In this document: positions 31,753-45,065 of the stretch, in pieces
Layout: every line of letters starts with the position of its first letter
Position numbering within the stretch: the first letter of the stretch is position 1
Assembly (NCBI GenBank): GCA_004335835.1
Contig: RWJK01001396.1
Coordinates: 69,934-133,933, forward strand
Length of the DNA stretch: 64,000 nt
Direction: 5' to 3'
DNA from: Scenedesmus sp. ARA3
Taxonomy: Eukaryota; Chlorophyta; Chlorophyceae; Sphaeropleales; Scenedesmaceae
Made by a program: the position numbers and the translations under genes
The notes under the pieces: model-generated
What the model was told of the DNA's origin: nothing
Seen by the model: the letters and a program-made list of their open reading frames with translations, nothing else
The model's database searches: none

Positions 31753-34700
31753 TTACCGCCGGTTTGACCTGCCTGCGCCAGCTGCTGTGCCACCGCCACC
31801 CGAGGCACCTGCTGCCCTCGCCTGCGCTTCCTTTGCCTTGTCCTGCCTGATGCGCTCCTTCACTGCCGCCTCATCAATTGGCTCCTGAGCCAGCGCAGCA
31901 AAGTCGGCCAGCACCTCCTTCTGACCCACAGCAGCCAGGTGCCTGCAGCAGGGGCAACCCCAGCACGACAGACAACACAGCGTAAGCAAAAGGCCATGGG
32001 AATCCTGGGGCATGCTAGTGACAGCAAGCAGGAAGGATGATGTTCTGGCAGGCACATTCTGCAGCCTGGCAGAGCGTGCTGTTCTCGCAAAAGCGCCTAC
32101 AGGTAGAAGTCGATGATGGCAACAGGCGATTCAAAAGCAACGCATGACCATGGCACGGCATGATGCTGCATACCGCGCAGCTGTACTAGATACATTTGTG
32201 GCCACACTCACCTGCGCCGGTACACCAGCACTGTGTCCACATGCTGCTGGTGCTTGCGCGCCAGGTCCAGCGCGCGCTGCCAGTTGTGCAGCCGCACATG
32301 CAGCTTGATGGCCCTGTACACCAGCCCAGCCTGCAGCAGGCACATCAAGCACACATACTGCCCTCACACACTTGCATGCATTGCACATCAATTAAACAGC
32401 AGCAAAGGCAAATCCAGTACAACAACATGTGCAGGCTGCAGGAATGTGCCAGCATGCTCTAGGTATAGCCCAGCACAGCTCGAGCATACATTGCCGTCAC
32501 AGGAAGCAACAGCCATTCGTCATACATTGATGCATGGCGCGTATGGTGCAGTCTGTCACAGCCCACCTGCAGCAGCATTGCCTCTGCCTCATCAGGCTGC
32601 CTCCTAGCCAGTGCCAGCTCAGCAGCCACTACCACATCACCAGCAGCGCCCCCGCCAGTGCCGCCTGCTGCCTTGCCGCGCAGGTGCAGCACAAACTGCA
32701 GCTTGTCCACAGCATCTATGGCTGCATACGCTGCCTCTGCAGTAGGCAGCTCCCCTGCAGCCATTGCTAGCGCTGCTAGGCAGGCCCACACTGCCGGGTC
32801 GGCGCTGAACCTGGTGGCAGGTGCACGTCATGCAATAGGGAGAGAGGGGGTTGGGGAAGGCAGCAGTAGTGAGCTCAAGCTTGGCTGGGTTGCTCCTGCA
32901 ACATGTCACACAGGGTCAAGTATGGCACGCTAGCAGGCAACGTACTGCATCCCTGCCAGAAGTGCGGCCCACGCAAGCATGCCGTTGCTGCAGGCTGTGT
33001 TGTGCATTCAGCAGCCACGTTTGCTGTTAGCCAGCAACTGCAAGCATCAGGGCTTCGCCAGACGTGGCACTGCTGGGCATTAGACGAGTGTTGCACGCGC
33101 TGATGGGTGAGCACAGAAAGTGAGTTGTGCCTCATCGCACCTTGCCAAGCGCACTGCCTTGTCCCACTGGCCTTGCCGCACCAAGTCATGCAGCATGGCA
33201 GGCTGCGGCGCTATGCTGGCGCACACGCGCGCGCCATCTTTCCGCCGCAGCGTCAGGCAGCTGCCAGCAAACAGATCCAGGGATGCACCAGCCCCAATGG
33301 CCCTGCGCAACAACATGAAAGTCGATGTCAATCAGCAGACACATCCCAGTAATTGATGCGGTGGATCTGCTGCTCCTGCAACTGCATCATATGCAGCGCC
33401 AAGACTTGCGTCACATGCTGTCCTGCAAGGGTAACATCTACATCGCTGCATGTGCTGCATGTGCTGATAAAAAGCATGCGTGCAGGCAAACACACGGAGC
33501 ACCGCAGTGCTTGATGCACATGACCCCAGCTCACCCATCACTGTGCATGCTCTTGGTGGCATCCAGCAGGTCCCTGTCCACAAAGGCAGCTGCAGGGTGG
33601 TACCACACCACCAGCTGGCCATCCACCACAGCAGCCAGCATGGGGGAAGCATCATGCCACACAGGCAGCCCGGATACATTGCTGGCGAGCTTCACCATGC
33701 GCTGCTGCTGCTGGCCCTGCTGTTGCTGCTGCCCTGGGCCACCTGCTGCTGCTACTGCTTTTGTAGGTGAGTTTGCTGAGCTGCTGCTGCTGCTGCCTCC
33801 TGGCGCCAGCGGCCTGAGCATGTACAGGTCCCCATTGGCATCTAGCATAGCCAGCAGGCGATCATTGGCATTCCCAAACTGCAGCAGGATTGCAGGTGTG
33901 GCACAGCAAGGTTTGTCGCAGTTAATGCTGGTTGCTTACATGCACGCTCCGGGTTTCAACTGCTGCGGCAGGTGCCAGCAGGTACATGTGTTAAATGCCT
34001 GCACAACATATGCTGTGCAGGTGAACACCAGTACCGCAGCCGCACACCTAGCAGCAATATAGTAGCTCACCTGGCTCAAGCAGACTGCCTTCACTTCGAG
34101 GTTGTGGCTGATGTGCTGCCCCACCGGCCGCCCCTGCGCTGTCTCAAAGCAGCGTATGCTGCTGCCACTGGCCAGTGCCAGTGTGTCGCTGCTGAGGCTG
34201 ATGAGCTGGTAGTTTAAACCTTCAAGCCCTGAACCCTGGCCCTGCAGCTTCAGGCTGCACACTGGGCGGCCCTCGTACGTGTACACCTGCCAGCCAGGCA
34301 TAAGCCGGGCAGACAAACAGGGATGGTGCAGTAGCCTAGGTGATGAGTTGTGCGGCAACCAGATGATATAAGAATGCAGCTGCTGCCTGCCCCTGTTTCC
34401 TGCCTTGTGCAATGGAGCCATGGTTGCCAGGATCAGCACAGCACGCACCTGCGCTGCCCCTGCTGCGTCCACCAGTGCAAAGCCGCGGCCACACTGCAGC
34501 ACCAGCTGCGCTGGATCCTTGAGGTCAAAGATGTGCGGCGTGTTCCAGTTGGATGTCGAGTAGATGTGGCACTGTGTGGCACTGCATACCACAAGATGGC
34601 CGCACCCTGCATGGCAGGCAGACACAGGCTGTTGTGTTGCGGTGCAATGCCAGGCTGTCTGGAAGCAGTGCCATGCACTCGACCACCATATGCTGTAGAG

Positions 34701-36797
34701 GCAGGCAGATGCGTTTCAGGGCCCTGGCCAGAGTGGGCGCAACGCATGTGGCAGTGCAAATGCCAGCTTCGCTGCACGGACGGCTGTGTGCATGCTGTCT
34801 GCTGCTGTGCTGCACTCCCAGCGAATAGTAAATGAAGCGCAACTCCCTGCCATACACAGCCCGCCAGCCACCCACACAGCCCACTCACCCAGGCTCATCT
34901 TCACCACAGGGTCCCTGAACTCCAGCCGCTCCTGCGTCTCACTCCTGCAGTCAGCAACAACCACCAGCCGCTCCCCTTCCAGCACTGCTGCCACCCTTCC
35001 ATCCTCTAGCCGCACATCCAGCAGCGCAGCCATGACCAGGCTGCCATTGCCGCCACAGGCAGCCAGGCTGGTACCGTCAGGCGACCAGCACAGCCCCAGC
35101 AGGGAGCCGGAGGAGGGCCGCACCTGCAGGACAGCCAAACACGGTCAAAACTTGGTCAAACATGGTCAAAGCAGAGTGCAATCATAGTTTGTACATGGTC
35201 TGGCGGTGGCAGATGCAACTGCCGATAGCAGCTGCTGTGTGGCCTGCAGCGTACCTGGCAGTAGCTCCAGCCCTGCTTGTCGCACAGCGCTAGGCAGTTG
35301 TAAGAGCCAGCCGCAAACAGTGCGCCATCAGGGCTCCAGGCAACGCTGGTGATGCTGTGCTCCCAGGCGCTGCTCTGGTACAGCAGCCGGCCAAAGGCAT
35401 CCCAGACCTGCAGGAGCATGTACATGTGGAGCAGCAGTGGAGCTGGGCAGGCCACAGGTGGCTGAACACCATGCAGTTTTTGCCTTGACGGGCATGTCTA
35501 TGCACTGGTTTGTGCAATCGTCAGGATAACGTTCGCTCTCCGCCGCTGCTGCTGCTACTGCTGCTGCCACCACTACCACGCGTACACTGATGCCACAGGC
35601 TTGATGCTAAGGCACACCTTGTATTTGCAGTCCTCTCCTGCCGTAACTATGAGGTTGGTAGCAGCACTCCAGTCTGCTTTGAGCACCAGTGCATCATGTG
35701 CCTTCCAGCTGGCCTGAGCACCGCTGCTGTTCCTGCTGTTGGCACCCACGCCGCCTGCGCCTTGCAGCGCTGCTATGGTCACATTGCTGCCACTGCAGAA
35801 TAGCAGCTGACCGCTGCTGCTGCCTCCGCCCCAGCACACGCAGTACGCTGGCTCGTCTGCCTGTGCGATGGTTGAGCGCAGCATGCCTGCCCTGCTCCAC
35901 ACCTTGACCTGCCCATCCTCGCCTGCTGTGGCGATGGCAGTACCTGTGGCAGCAGCAGCACACATATGTTGCACAGCAGCTCATGTCAGCTGAACATTGG
36001 TACACACACCAACAGTGGCCTAGTGCCTGCCATGCACAGTCACTGTGACAGTGTAAAGCTCGGATTGCTCTGTGGCAGCTTGCACGCCAGGCATGAGTTG
36101 CAACGCCATCGTACGGGAAGTTTGTGGTGTCGATGGGGGTGTGCCTGCTTGAAGAGTCTAGGTAATACACTTTGACTGCTGCTGGGGGCGCTGCGGCCCA
36201 GCCGCGTTGAACGGCAACTATCCTGCAAGATGTTGCTTCCTTCGGCTGCAGCTGCCTTGCTCACCATCAGGGCTCCATCTTACTGACAGCACTGCTCCAC
36301 GGTGGGCATCAACATTTTTCTCCACACGAGCATTGCTGCCAACCAGCTTCAACGTTCCTGAGTAGCAGCAGACAGCAGGAAAATCTGTCAGGCCTCACAA
36401 AAATGAGCAACTATGAGGAGCACGACCCATGTGCAGCAGTTGGCCGACTCACCATCTGTACAAGCCAGAGCTATGACATCTGTTCCCGCTGCCTGCTGCT
36501 TCTTGCAGCCGACTGGGAAGCAGTGCAGGTCAGAGAAGCATGTGTCCAAGACGCACACCTGCAGCAGCAGCACAAGCACAAACGGCAGGCAAACGTGTTT
36601 GACTGAGGCATCGCAGATCGTCTGCAGCACAAAACGTTCTGTATACCCATTACCTTGCCCTGTGACTCCCCTTGAGCATTCCAGCGGTGTACGCTTTGAT
36701 CATCGCTGCAAGTGTAGAGGTCATTTGCAATGTTCCAGCTCACGGCGCTAGCCAGGTCCTTGTGAGCCTTTGAGACTGGCAATAGCTGGAGACGCAT
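31753..36797 (-). CDS. IFT80: Intraflagellar transport protein IFT80
   Basis: WD-repeat subunit of the IFT-B complex that builds and maintains flagella. Thirteen exons on the minus strand: 36654-36797, 36453-36558, 36265-36357, 35618-35943, 35255-35407, 34889-35123, 34449-34606, 34071-34286, 33535-33878, 33141-33302, 32567-32810, 32212-32330, 31753-31942. They sum to 2490 nt (829 residues) with consistent phases. The start [19 protein letters not shown] is followed by [14 protein letters not shown] repeats carry [72 protein letters not shown] and [12 protein letters not shown]. The C-terminal helical part has [19 protein letters not shown] and [20 protein letters not shown], as in other IFT80 proteins. 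The only unusual part is a Ser/Gln-rich loop in the ninth exon. A stop TAA lies at 31753-31755. Confidence 0.96.
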
Positions 36798-39700
36798 GAT
36801 AAGTACGTGATGGCTATGGTGAAATCGGTGAGAGCATCGGGCGGGTCCCCGGCAGCATGTGTTGGATTACACACAAACACGAAGTCGCTTGCTTGCTTTG
36901 TCTATAAAAACACTAGTAAACGCAAGGCTCGGTTCTGTTGCAATCACTGCATTTCGCGTTGTTTAGAGCAAAACCTCTTTTGGTCAAAGTGTGGCGTTCA
37001 AACTTATCGTGCCGGGCACGTCGTGCGTCGCACTGCGAGCACCTTGTACCAGTTGGAGGACGCGTGCAGAAGCATGTTTCCGCTGCAGCTGCCACAACAC
37101 TTTGCTGATATGCACTGGCTGCGATTGGCAGCACTCACAGCCTCCACAGCATAAGATGCAACAGTGGGCGACACAGCACATGCACATCAGATTATGAACG
37201 GCCCACGCAATACCAGCAAATTACATGATACGGAAAAGAGACTGCAAGAAGGGTGCAGTGTTAGCAACTCCAATGTAGGATCCATTATGGCGTGGAGCAA
37301 GGAGGCTGATACTTTGCCTCTGATACCAGGGTAAGACACCATAAGTTCACGCACAGCAAAACAGATCTATCCCTATGCCCTTCATGATCCCTAAGCTGGG
37401 ACAGCCGAGCTCTTTCCATCAAATCAATGTGGCGCAGGAGCAGAAGCTAGCACAGCAAACCCATGAGATGCTGTTCAGGCAAGCAGTTGCAATCGTGGCG
37501 CCAACACCATAGTCCACGCCCATGGCTGTGGACTGCACCATGCGGCCTTGGCACCACCTGATGTTGCATGCCCAGTCAAAGAACAGTCTTGGCTGTTTGT
37601 GAGCCGTGTGCCAGCAGGTTCTGCTCCAACGCCCAAGAACACCAACCTGTGCATCAATGTACTGTTATTCCCGTCCTCGCGTTGCTAACACCCAAAATCA
37701 TGCTGCCAGCTAGTGAACTGCCCGTGGCCGCCATGCAGCCAGACTGCAGCCAGTGTAGTCCAATGCCCCACGGCGGCCAAGCGCCCCACCTCAATGCTGT
37801 CGATGGCCAAATGCCGCTAGGTCAGTTCTGTCAGTAAGCAGCTTAGCCACAAAATGTTTCCATCCGCCATATCCATCAGCACGGTTCCTCAGCGCCCCAG
37901 CACACTCGGCCATCAGTTGCCACTCCTGGACAGACTCGACCAAGTGCACAATGCTGCTGCAGCGCACATCGACGCACAACTGCATGCAACACAGCAGACA
38001 CTTCAGATTATGAACTTTCATTGTCTGGCGCCATCACTGGCTCCACCGCACTCAAAAAAGCTGCAAGAAAGGCAGCAAGCCACTGCAGGGCTCAGTAAGC
38101 ATGCAGGAACATGTCTCCATGCGCCAAGTTTGCATACAGATGGCCAGCGCATGAGTTTATCCTGCGCGGGCCTGTCATGCTTGTAGTACACAAGGCACCA
38201 CCATAAAAACGTGCTGGCCTGCACTGCTGTAGTCTGCAGCTGCAGCAGGCAGCTGCTGACTCACAGAAGTTCGCGGGCAACACAGTGGACAACAAACATA
38301 CGCAAGACACACCAACACACATGTGCACAGCCACCTGGGTGCCAGGGTGCGGCAAAAGTTACGGGCATACGGACGTAACGCAGCGGGTGGCGCGTTGGCC
38401 AGCTGCTCTACGCTTAGCGCTTGCGCCAATCCCATGCATTGCTCGAGCCAAAATACAGGTCAGCAGCTGACTGCTGCCATGTCAACAGCAGACAGCTTGC
38501 CCACAACACTGCCTCATGCGGCAAGAGGTATGCAACACAAAACCACGACCAACACGCAGTTAGACTAACGCAGCAAGTGTGGTAGTGAACAATGCAGCAT
38601 AGCGACAGCAGCCTGCCATGGCACCGACCAAAACTACGCACCGTGCATGCTGCCTACTAGACGACATCTCCAACAGATTGCTGCTGCAACGCCTCGCTGA
38701 ATACGGCAAAAGCAGGAGCAGCAGACCTACCATGCCGGTATGCGCCATCCACCCACCGCACGTGCCATGAGCAGGTTGCGCCATCTGGGCGCGCTGCTTG
38801 CAGGGCCAAGCGATACCCACAGCTGGCGATACAAGGCAACACATGCAGCATAAAAGCAATGCCGTGGAGAAACAAGGAGTTGCTGCTGCACGGCAAGCAG
38901 GAAAGTGTGAGGACCCTGTTGTGGCAGCCACCAGCCGCCACACCACTGCACATGGCTCATCCCTGGCGCACTATATGTCCAAGAAAACAAAGCAGCAAAC
39001 AAGTGAAGAATCTGGATTTATAGACACACTGTTTGATGCATGATCTGCTGGCACCGCACACCATGGACTGCAGGCAGGGGACATGCAGCCGTTGCATGAA
39101 ATGGCACTCAGCCAGCCAGTGCACCTTGATGGGTTGAGCGCTGCAACAACAGCAACCAGAGCAGAGCGTGCAGGTGCTTTGGGAGCAGCCGCCAGGGCGG
39201 CATACATAGACCACCCAGGCCGCTGCCCCAAAGCACTCGCACTGCCTGCCAAACGCCAGTCCTTGTGCAGGGACATGCTGCCCTCTTCTAGCAGGCTCAA
39301 GCAGCATATGCTGCTGCCACTGCACCACAACCTCCAAGGCTAGCTGTCTGCACAAGCGGCGCTGTAAACATTGCAACGCCGCCCGTGCAGCAGCCCAGCC
39401 TGATACATGTGAGGAGCAGGCCGCTCAGAACCCGTGCAAACAGGCAGCACTTGCCACCAAAACAGCACCGGAGGCACGCACATGTAGTTACTTGATGCCA
39501 GTTGATCTATGTCATGGCCAGCATACACCGGAAGCACTAATAGGTGCACTGTCAGGCCTTGCCAGGCAGCTGTAGCATGCCGCGGCTGCTTGCCGTATGC
39601 ACAGCTACACGCTCTAAATCACGGAGGTCGACCATTGATGTGGCCTAGCACGTACAGAGAGGGATCAGAACACCAACCACGCACCAAATCAAATCGGACG

Positions 39701-39881
39701 TGGCACGCGCGGGTCAAAAACGAGACGCAAGCACGGGTGACGGATTGAGGTGACCCTTGGGCTGCCGGGCAGGAAGTTGATGAACAGCCAGCAAGCGCCA
39801 AATGCAGGCCCTGCATACCGCTACCGCCAAGCTCCCCCACTCACACCTGTCGCAGGCTGCTCAGCACAAAGTACCCCTGCA
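36798..39881. other. Unassigned region with weak minus-strand exon candidates
   Basis: Weak candidates on the minus strand are 37815-38010 (VESVQEWQLMAECAGAL), 38335-38435 (MGLAQALSVEQLANAPPAAL, with a CCAG|GTGG donor) and 38735-38825 (YRLALQAARPDGATCSW, with donor GTAGGT). They lie between the IFT80 start and the PP2C end and could belong to one unrecognised gene, but other frames are also open and the junctions could not be made to agree. Treat as unresolved. Confidence 0.25.
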
Positions 39882-41426
39882 TCAGCAGACAGCCTCGGCG
39901 CCCCCATCGCTGAATGGCGCGTTGCCCTGGAAGGCACTGAAGGGGCTGCTGCTGGTCTGCCGCACAAGTGACGGTGGCGGCTCGACAATGGTGGGCTGCT
40001 CCTCTAGGCTGCTAGAGGTGGTGCTGCCTTCCGCTGCTGAGCTGGCCTTGGCCATACTGTCGATGCTGGGCAGTGAGCTGCCACCCCTGCCAGCAGCGGC
40101 GCCCATGCCAGACAGATCTATGCTATCCAGCTGCTCAGACAGCAGCGCGTCAGAGCCCTGCTGCTGCACCTGCTGCTGCGCCTCGCGCTGCTGCTGCACG
40201 CTGCCTTCCGTGCTGCTGCTGCCGATGCTGGCGCTCGCGCTCACAGTCGCAGCCGCAAACACGCTGCTGCTGCCGCCCGACGCGCAGCCCGTACCCGAAG
40301 GCCCCCGCAGCCAACCGCTGCCGGCGGCACTGCGCCCGCTGCGTTCAGCCGTCTGCGTCGCTCCTGCTGCTGCTGTCGAGCCCACAGCTGCCAGCGCTTC
40401 ATTGCCTGGTGCATTGCCGCTGCCAGACGCCCCGCTCGGCAGCGGCAGCTCAGAGCTGCCGGTTGCTGCCGTGCTGAAAGGGCTCGCTGCCGCTGCTGCA
40501 AAGGGGTTTGAGCCGCTGCCGCAGCCCTTGAGGCTGCCAGTGCGACCAGCGCCCTTGCTGCTGCCGCTGGTGCTGGGGCGGCTGCCGCTGCCGCCGCCAG
40601 CTGTAGCTGCCGCTGCAGCATCACCTTCAGCACGGGCTGGCTGCTGCGGCTCCAAACTATCCGGCGAGGGTGGACCGTTTGCTGCTGCCGCCATGGCTGC
40701 CTTGTCGTTGCACTGCCGCTGCTGCTCACCGCCCGCAGGTGTGGGCGCCAGGTCAATGATCACCACTGTGATGTTGTCCCTGCTGCCGCGGTCCACAGCT
40801 GCCTTAGTGAGCACTGTGGCTGCAACGCGTGCGGCTGCCTTGCGCGACGCGCCCTTCTCGCGTGCTCGCTTGATGGAGCGCAGCGCGAGGTCTGTTGCGT
40901 CCTGGTTGCTGAGCACATCCCACAGCCCATCGCTGGCTAGCAGCAAGATCTCGTCACGCGGGTGGCGCGCAAACACAGAGATCTGCAGCAGCAGGCAGGC
41001 AGCAGCAGCGCACACAGCAGGCACCAGTGCAGAACATGAGGACAGCTTACGGCAGGGCAGATGGGGGCAGATGTACGCTGGAAACTTGCCGCATCTGCAT
41101 ACATTGACATACACACTCACATCAGCGCTGGCCTACAGGCGTCCTGTGCCACTCTAGCAAACACAAAACACGAGACAGGGGCTGAGGCGCGCGGCAGCCA
41201 CACCCCAGACGTTGCACATCCTGACCCGCATTTGATCTGCGCATACAGCAGCGCAGCAGCAAACCAGCATGCGGATCGCGCCCTCACACACACCTCTGGC
41301 TCAGGGATCACGTATGGCCGCAGGCAGTGGTCGCCAATGGCACGGGACATGGCAAGCACGCCCATCACACGGTGGCCGTTCCAGTACAGCACCTGCCCGC
41401 CAGCCTTCTCCACGCGCTCCTGCAAG

Positions 41427-41468
<42 letters not shown>

Positions 41469-44238
41469 GTCGCATAAGATGACATGCCTGCAGCAGGCTA
41501 GCCAAGGTGGCATCAGCGCAGGGCATAGCATGCATGCAAGCGCCTGCACAGCCTCGCCCAAACCGCACACAAACAGGCGGCTGACGCACCCACGTGGCAC
41601 GCACGCATGCACGCATGCATGCATGAAAAGCAACACCACCCGCTGCGCCACACACGCATGCGTGCATACGGCCCTGCTGCCGCACGCGTGATGCCAGCTT
41701 GCCAGCCAGCATAACCGGCTGCGGATCACAGCATTGGCACACTGCCACTCACCGCCTCGTCCTCCCTCTCTGGCTTGTGGTCATCTGTCACCTGAATCGC
41801 CACGCCGGCCCTGCTCAGCACTGCCCGTGAGTCACCTGCAGCGCCAGCCAACAATGCACACGCCGCAGGGACAGGTGGCGTCAGCCGATGCAGCGCTGAG
41901 GTGCACATGCAGTGTGCAAACGCTACACCCATCGCTTGCTTAACGTCCAAATGCAACCCATGCACACCCTGCCCAGAAATGAAATAGCTGCAGTTGCAGC
42001 TGCATCACGCAACAAAGAATCAGGCAATCCCCACATAACAGTGCCAAACAATGTGAGCTGCCCCCCACGCGGCCCTGGCTACAAATACTAACATGAACGC
42101 ACATGCACACACGCTTTCTGCCCTGGCTGCACAGCCCCCGCAGCCCCCGCCCACTCACCGCAGTTGGCGATCCACACGCGGTGCGTGCCCACGAGTGCCA
42201 CCACAGCAGTGCTGCCCACCAGCCCCGCCTGCAGCCCGCTGTTGCTGAACTCCTCATCTGTCTTTAGGAATGCATCTCGCAGCACCTCCTCCATAAGCCC
42301 GCAGAAAGAGGTGGCTGTGCCTTCGCTGCCCTCCGCACTGCCTTCATTGCTGTCCACCTCGCAGTCGCCGCTGCTGCCAGGGCTGCTGTTGCCGCTGTTG
42401 CCGCTGCTGGCCTGGCTGACTGAGCGCCCCAGCTCGCGATCGTCGCCGCTGCTGCCGCTGCTGCTGCTACTGCTGCTCAGGCTTTGAGCAGCGCCGCCGC
42501 TGCTGGAGGGGGCAGCTGCGGCTGCACCTTCTGAGTCTTCTGCTGCTGCAGTGGCTGCTAGCTGGCATTCGCCTGGGCTGCCAGAGTCGCCCACACGCGC
42601 AGTGTCCAGCGGAACATACCTCACCTAGAGCGCGGACACAGCAGCAACATCAGCAGCACACATACTTTACGGCCATGCATCACACAAGGCTGAACAACCA
42701 GCAAGCAACCAGTCAGCCTGGCGTTGGCAGAACCCACCGCAACCCTGTCACCGCACACCTGTTCTCCCTGCGCAACGCAAGGCATACACACTAAAGCGCA
42801 TGGCAGGACCCGTTTTGGCAAATGCAACGCCGGCAACCCAGCTGCAGCAGCAGCAGCAGCAGCAGCAGCAGTGCCTGCCCACCTCAGGGTTCCAGCTGCC
42901 AGCCGCCTCATCACCAGCGCTGCTCTCCAGCCACCCGTTTGCCAGCTCAGCCACTGCCTTTGACAGGTGGTAGTGCAGCCGCTGCGCGCAGTGCTGCGAG
43001 GCCTCAATGCCGCCGTGTCCATCATACACGCCGAAGAAGTGCAGCTTCTCGACGCTGCCACCCTCAGAGGATGATAAGCTGCTCACGCTGTTCTCGGCAT
43101 CAGGCACAGCTGACAGTGGCGCAGGCACTAGGCTTGCAGAGCCTGCAAACGCTGCAGCAGTGTCCTCTGCAGCTGGGTCTGCGCCAGCAGCAGCGGCTTG
43201 CTGCACTGGGTCCAGCTGCAACTGCTGTGCTGGCGCTGCATCAAGAGACTGCGAGGCCCGTCGCTGCACAGGCGGCTGCCCTACCTGCTGTTGCTGCTGC
43301 TGTTGCTGCTGGTGGTGGTGGTGATGGTGATGCTGCTGTTGCTGCTGCTGCGCTGCATTGAGCTCTGCGCCTGCAGGTATGCCGCTGGCTGCTGCTGGTG
43401 GGCTGCTGATGCCATTGAGGTGTGGCGACTGCTGCTGCTGTGGCTGCTGCTGCCCATCTGCTGCTGGCATGTGCATGCAGTGGTTTTCAAACTGCACAGC
43501 AATGCGGTGCGGCAGCTTGTCTGCATACTCATGCGCCATGGGCGACATGGGCAACTCGCAGATGTTGGGGCACAGGGCATATGTGTCCTCCATGTTTGGC
43601 CGCTTGCCACATGTGGACTTGACAGCGTATGGAGGACACGTGCAACCGGGATCATGCATTCCCACGCCGTGGTCAACGCCGCCATTTGCATCCAGTGTCG
43701 CAGTGCTGGTGCGCTCGATCGCTGCTGTGACTGGAGGCCGCTGCGGCGGCGACGATGACACTGCACCTGTGATGCCACTGCTGTTGCCGCCTGGCTGCGA
43801 CCGTGTCCTGGTGACAGGCAGCGGCGGGTGCAGCAAGCTTTCCTGCTGCGACAGCGGGACACCACCGCTGCTCCTGCTGCCACGGTGCTCGCGAATGGCT
43901 GCTAGCGGTGGTGCGGTGGTGCTGCTGCTGTTGCTGCTGCTGCTGTTGTTTTGGCTGCAGGCATTGCGTTCCTGCCTTTCATCAGCTTGAAAAGCATCTA
44001 GCACCTCCGCTGGCAGCTGCTGCGGCCGCGAGCTGAGCAGGGTGGGTGCTGTGCATGCTGCATCGCTGCTGCTGCCATCCTCCGCAGCAGCTGCTGCTGC
44101 CTGCTGCAGCTCAGCAGATTGCTGGCTAGCCTGCCTCAAGGCTCCTGCGAGGCCCTCACGGCTCTCGCCGCTGGACAGCCGGCCATCCAGCGCCAGGCGG
44201 GCTCCAACGGGGTCTGCAGGAAGGCAAGCAGGAGGCAT
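39882..44238 (-). CDS. PP2C-type protein phosphatase with large low-complexity inserts
   Basis: Metal-dependent Ser/Thr phosphatase (PPM family). Exons on the minus strand: 42883-44238, 42159-42624, 41753-41835, 41294-41419, 39882-40982; 3132 nt, 1043 residues. Family motifs in order: [94 protein letters not shown] and [14 protein letters not shown]. The metal-binding Asp residues (MED, DGHGG, DG, DN) are all present. The order and content resemble plant clade A/ABI-type phosphatases, but the partner is unknown. A Gln/His/Ala-rich insert separates MED from DGHGG, a Ser/Gly-rich insert follows it, and a tail of about 260 residues rich in Ser, Ala and Gly ends the protein. The first ATG in frame is 44236-44238; an acceptor-like CTTCCTGCAG at about 44214 means an upstream first exon is also possible. 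Confidence 0.9.
41428..41468 (-). repeat. CTG tract before a PP2C splice acceptor
   Basis: About 13 CAG units on the plus strand, read as CTG in sense, directly before TCTTGCAG at the acceptor of exon 41294-41419. Confidence 0.9.
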
Positions 44239-45065
44239 CAGCTCCGAGCTCTGCTCGCCACGCAAGCAGCAGCTGCAGCTGATTACCGGGCTCAGCGCGC
44301 AGGCACCGCAACCCCAGAGACCCCGAAGATCCTAAGCAAACGCTGTATTAAGCGCGGTGCATGCAAGCAGGCCCAAGTCCGGCGACAGCACAACTGCACT
44401 GTCTGTCCTAGCCCCGCCACGCACCAAGGGAGCAGGTGTCGCTCCTCGTCAGACACCGGGCCATGGACTGGCCAGCAGCAAAGGCTCCGTTGCAGACAGA
44501 CGGGTGTGCGCTGAGGCTCGCTTTTCAGCTGAGGGGAGCCTCCTGCTGCCTTCAGCAGGCAGCCCCTCAAGGCAAAAGCTCCATGTTGTGTTTTGAAGTT
44601 TACTAGAGTCTGCTGCCTCTGCCCTCGTCCTTAGTTCATCCCAGCTCTATCACTGCCGCTGAAGCTCCAGCCAGTCCCCTGCAGCCAGCGGCCCTTATCT
44701 GCCTCAACCTTTAAAGTTGTGAAAGACAACGAAGCATCCGGGGTGAAGAAGACCCAGGCACGCTGTAAAAATCAAAGCTCGCGCAAGTAGGAGTAGCTGC
44801 TCAATGGGGTTCCGCGTGAAAGCGACATGCTGCTACGGAAATCCTTACTGAACGCTGCTACTACGGTAGTGATGGCTCTGGCTGAGGCAACCCGCAGCTC
44901 AAACACCTTCTGACAGTGACTTCATGCAGAGAAACTGTACGTGTAGCTATGAAAGGGGCTTGTAAAAGATCTTGCTGTGCCTTCTTTTGTTGAGTTGTGC
45001 TCAGGCTGCTTATTGGGCGCCTGGGCCACAGCAGCAGACACGGCGGTTCGGCACAGGTGTGCCTG
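44239..45065. other. PP2C upstream region
   Basis: Should contain the PP2C promoter and perhaps a first exon. Nothing else was recognised; no tRNA or other RNA gene was seen. Confidence 0.4.

Noticed and set aside
35133..35172. Three close GGTCAAA elements as a W-box-like regulatory cluster
   Set aside because: They lie inside an intron of IFT80 between two exons, and such short matches are expected by chance or local duplication.
39802..41157. Long plus-strand ORF of 451 codons
   Set aside because: It is the antisense of the last PP2C exon; low-complexity triplets keep all frames open. The minus strand carries conserved PP2C motifs.
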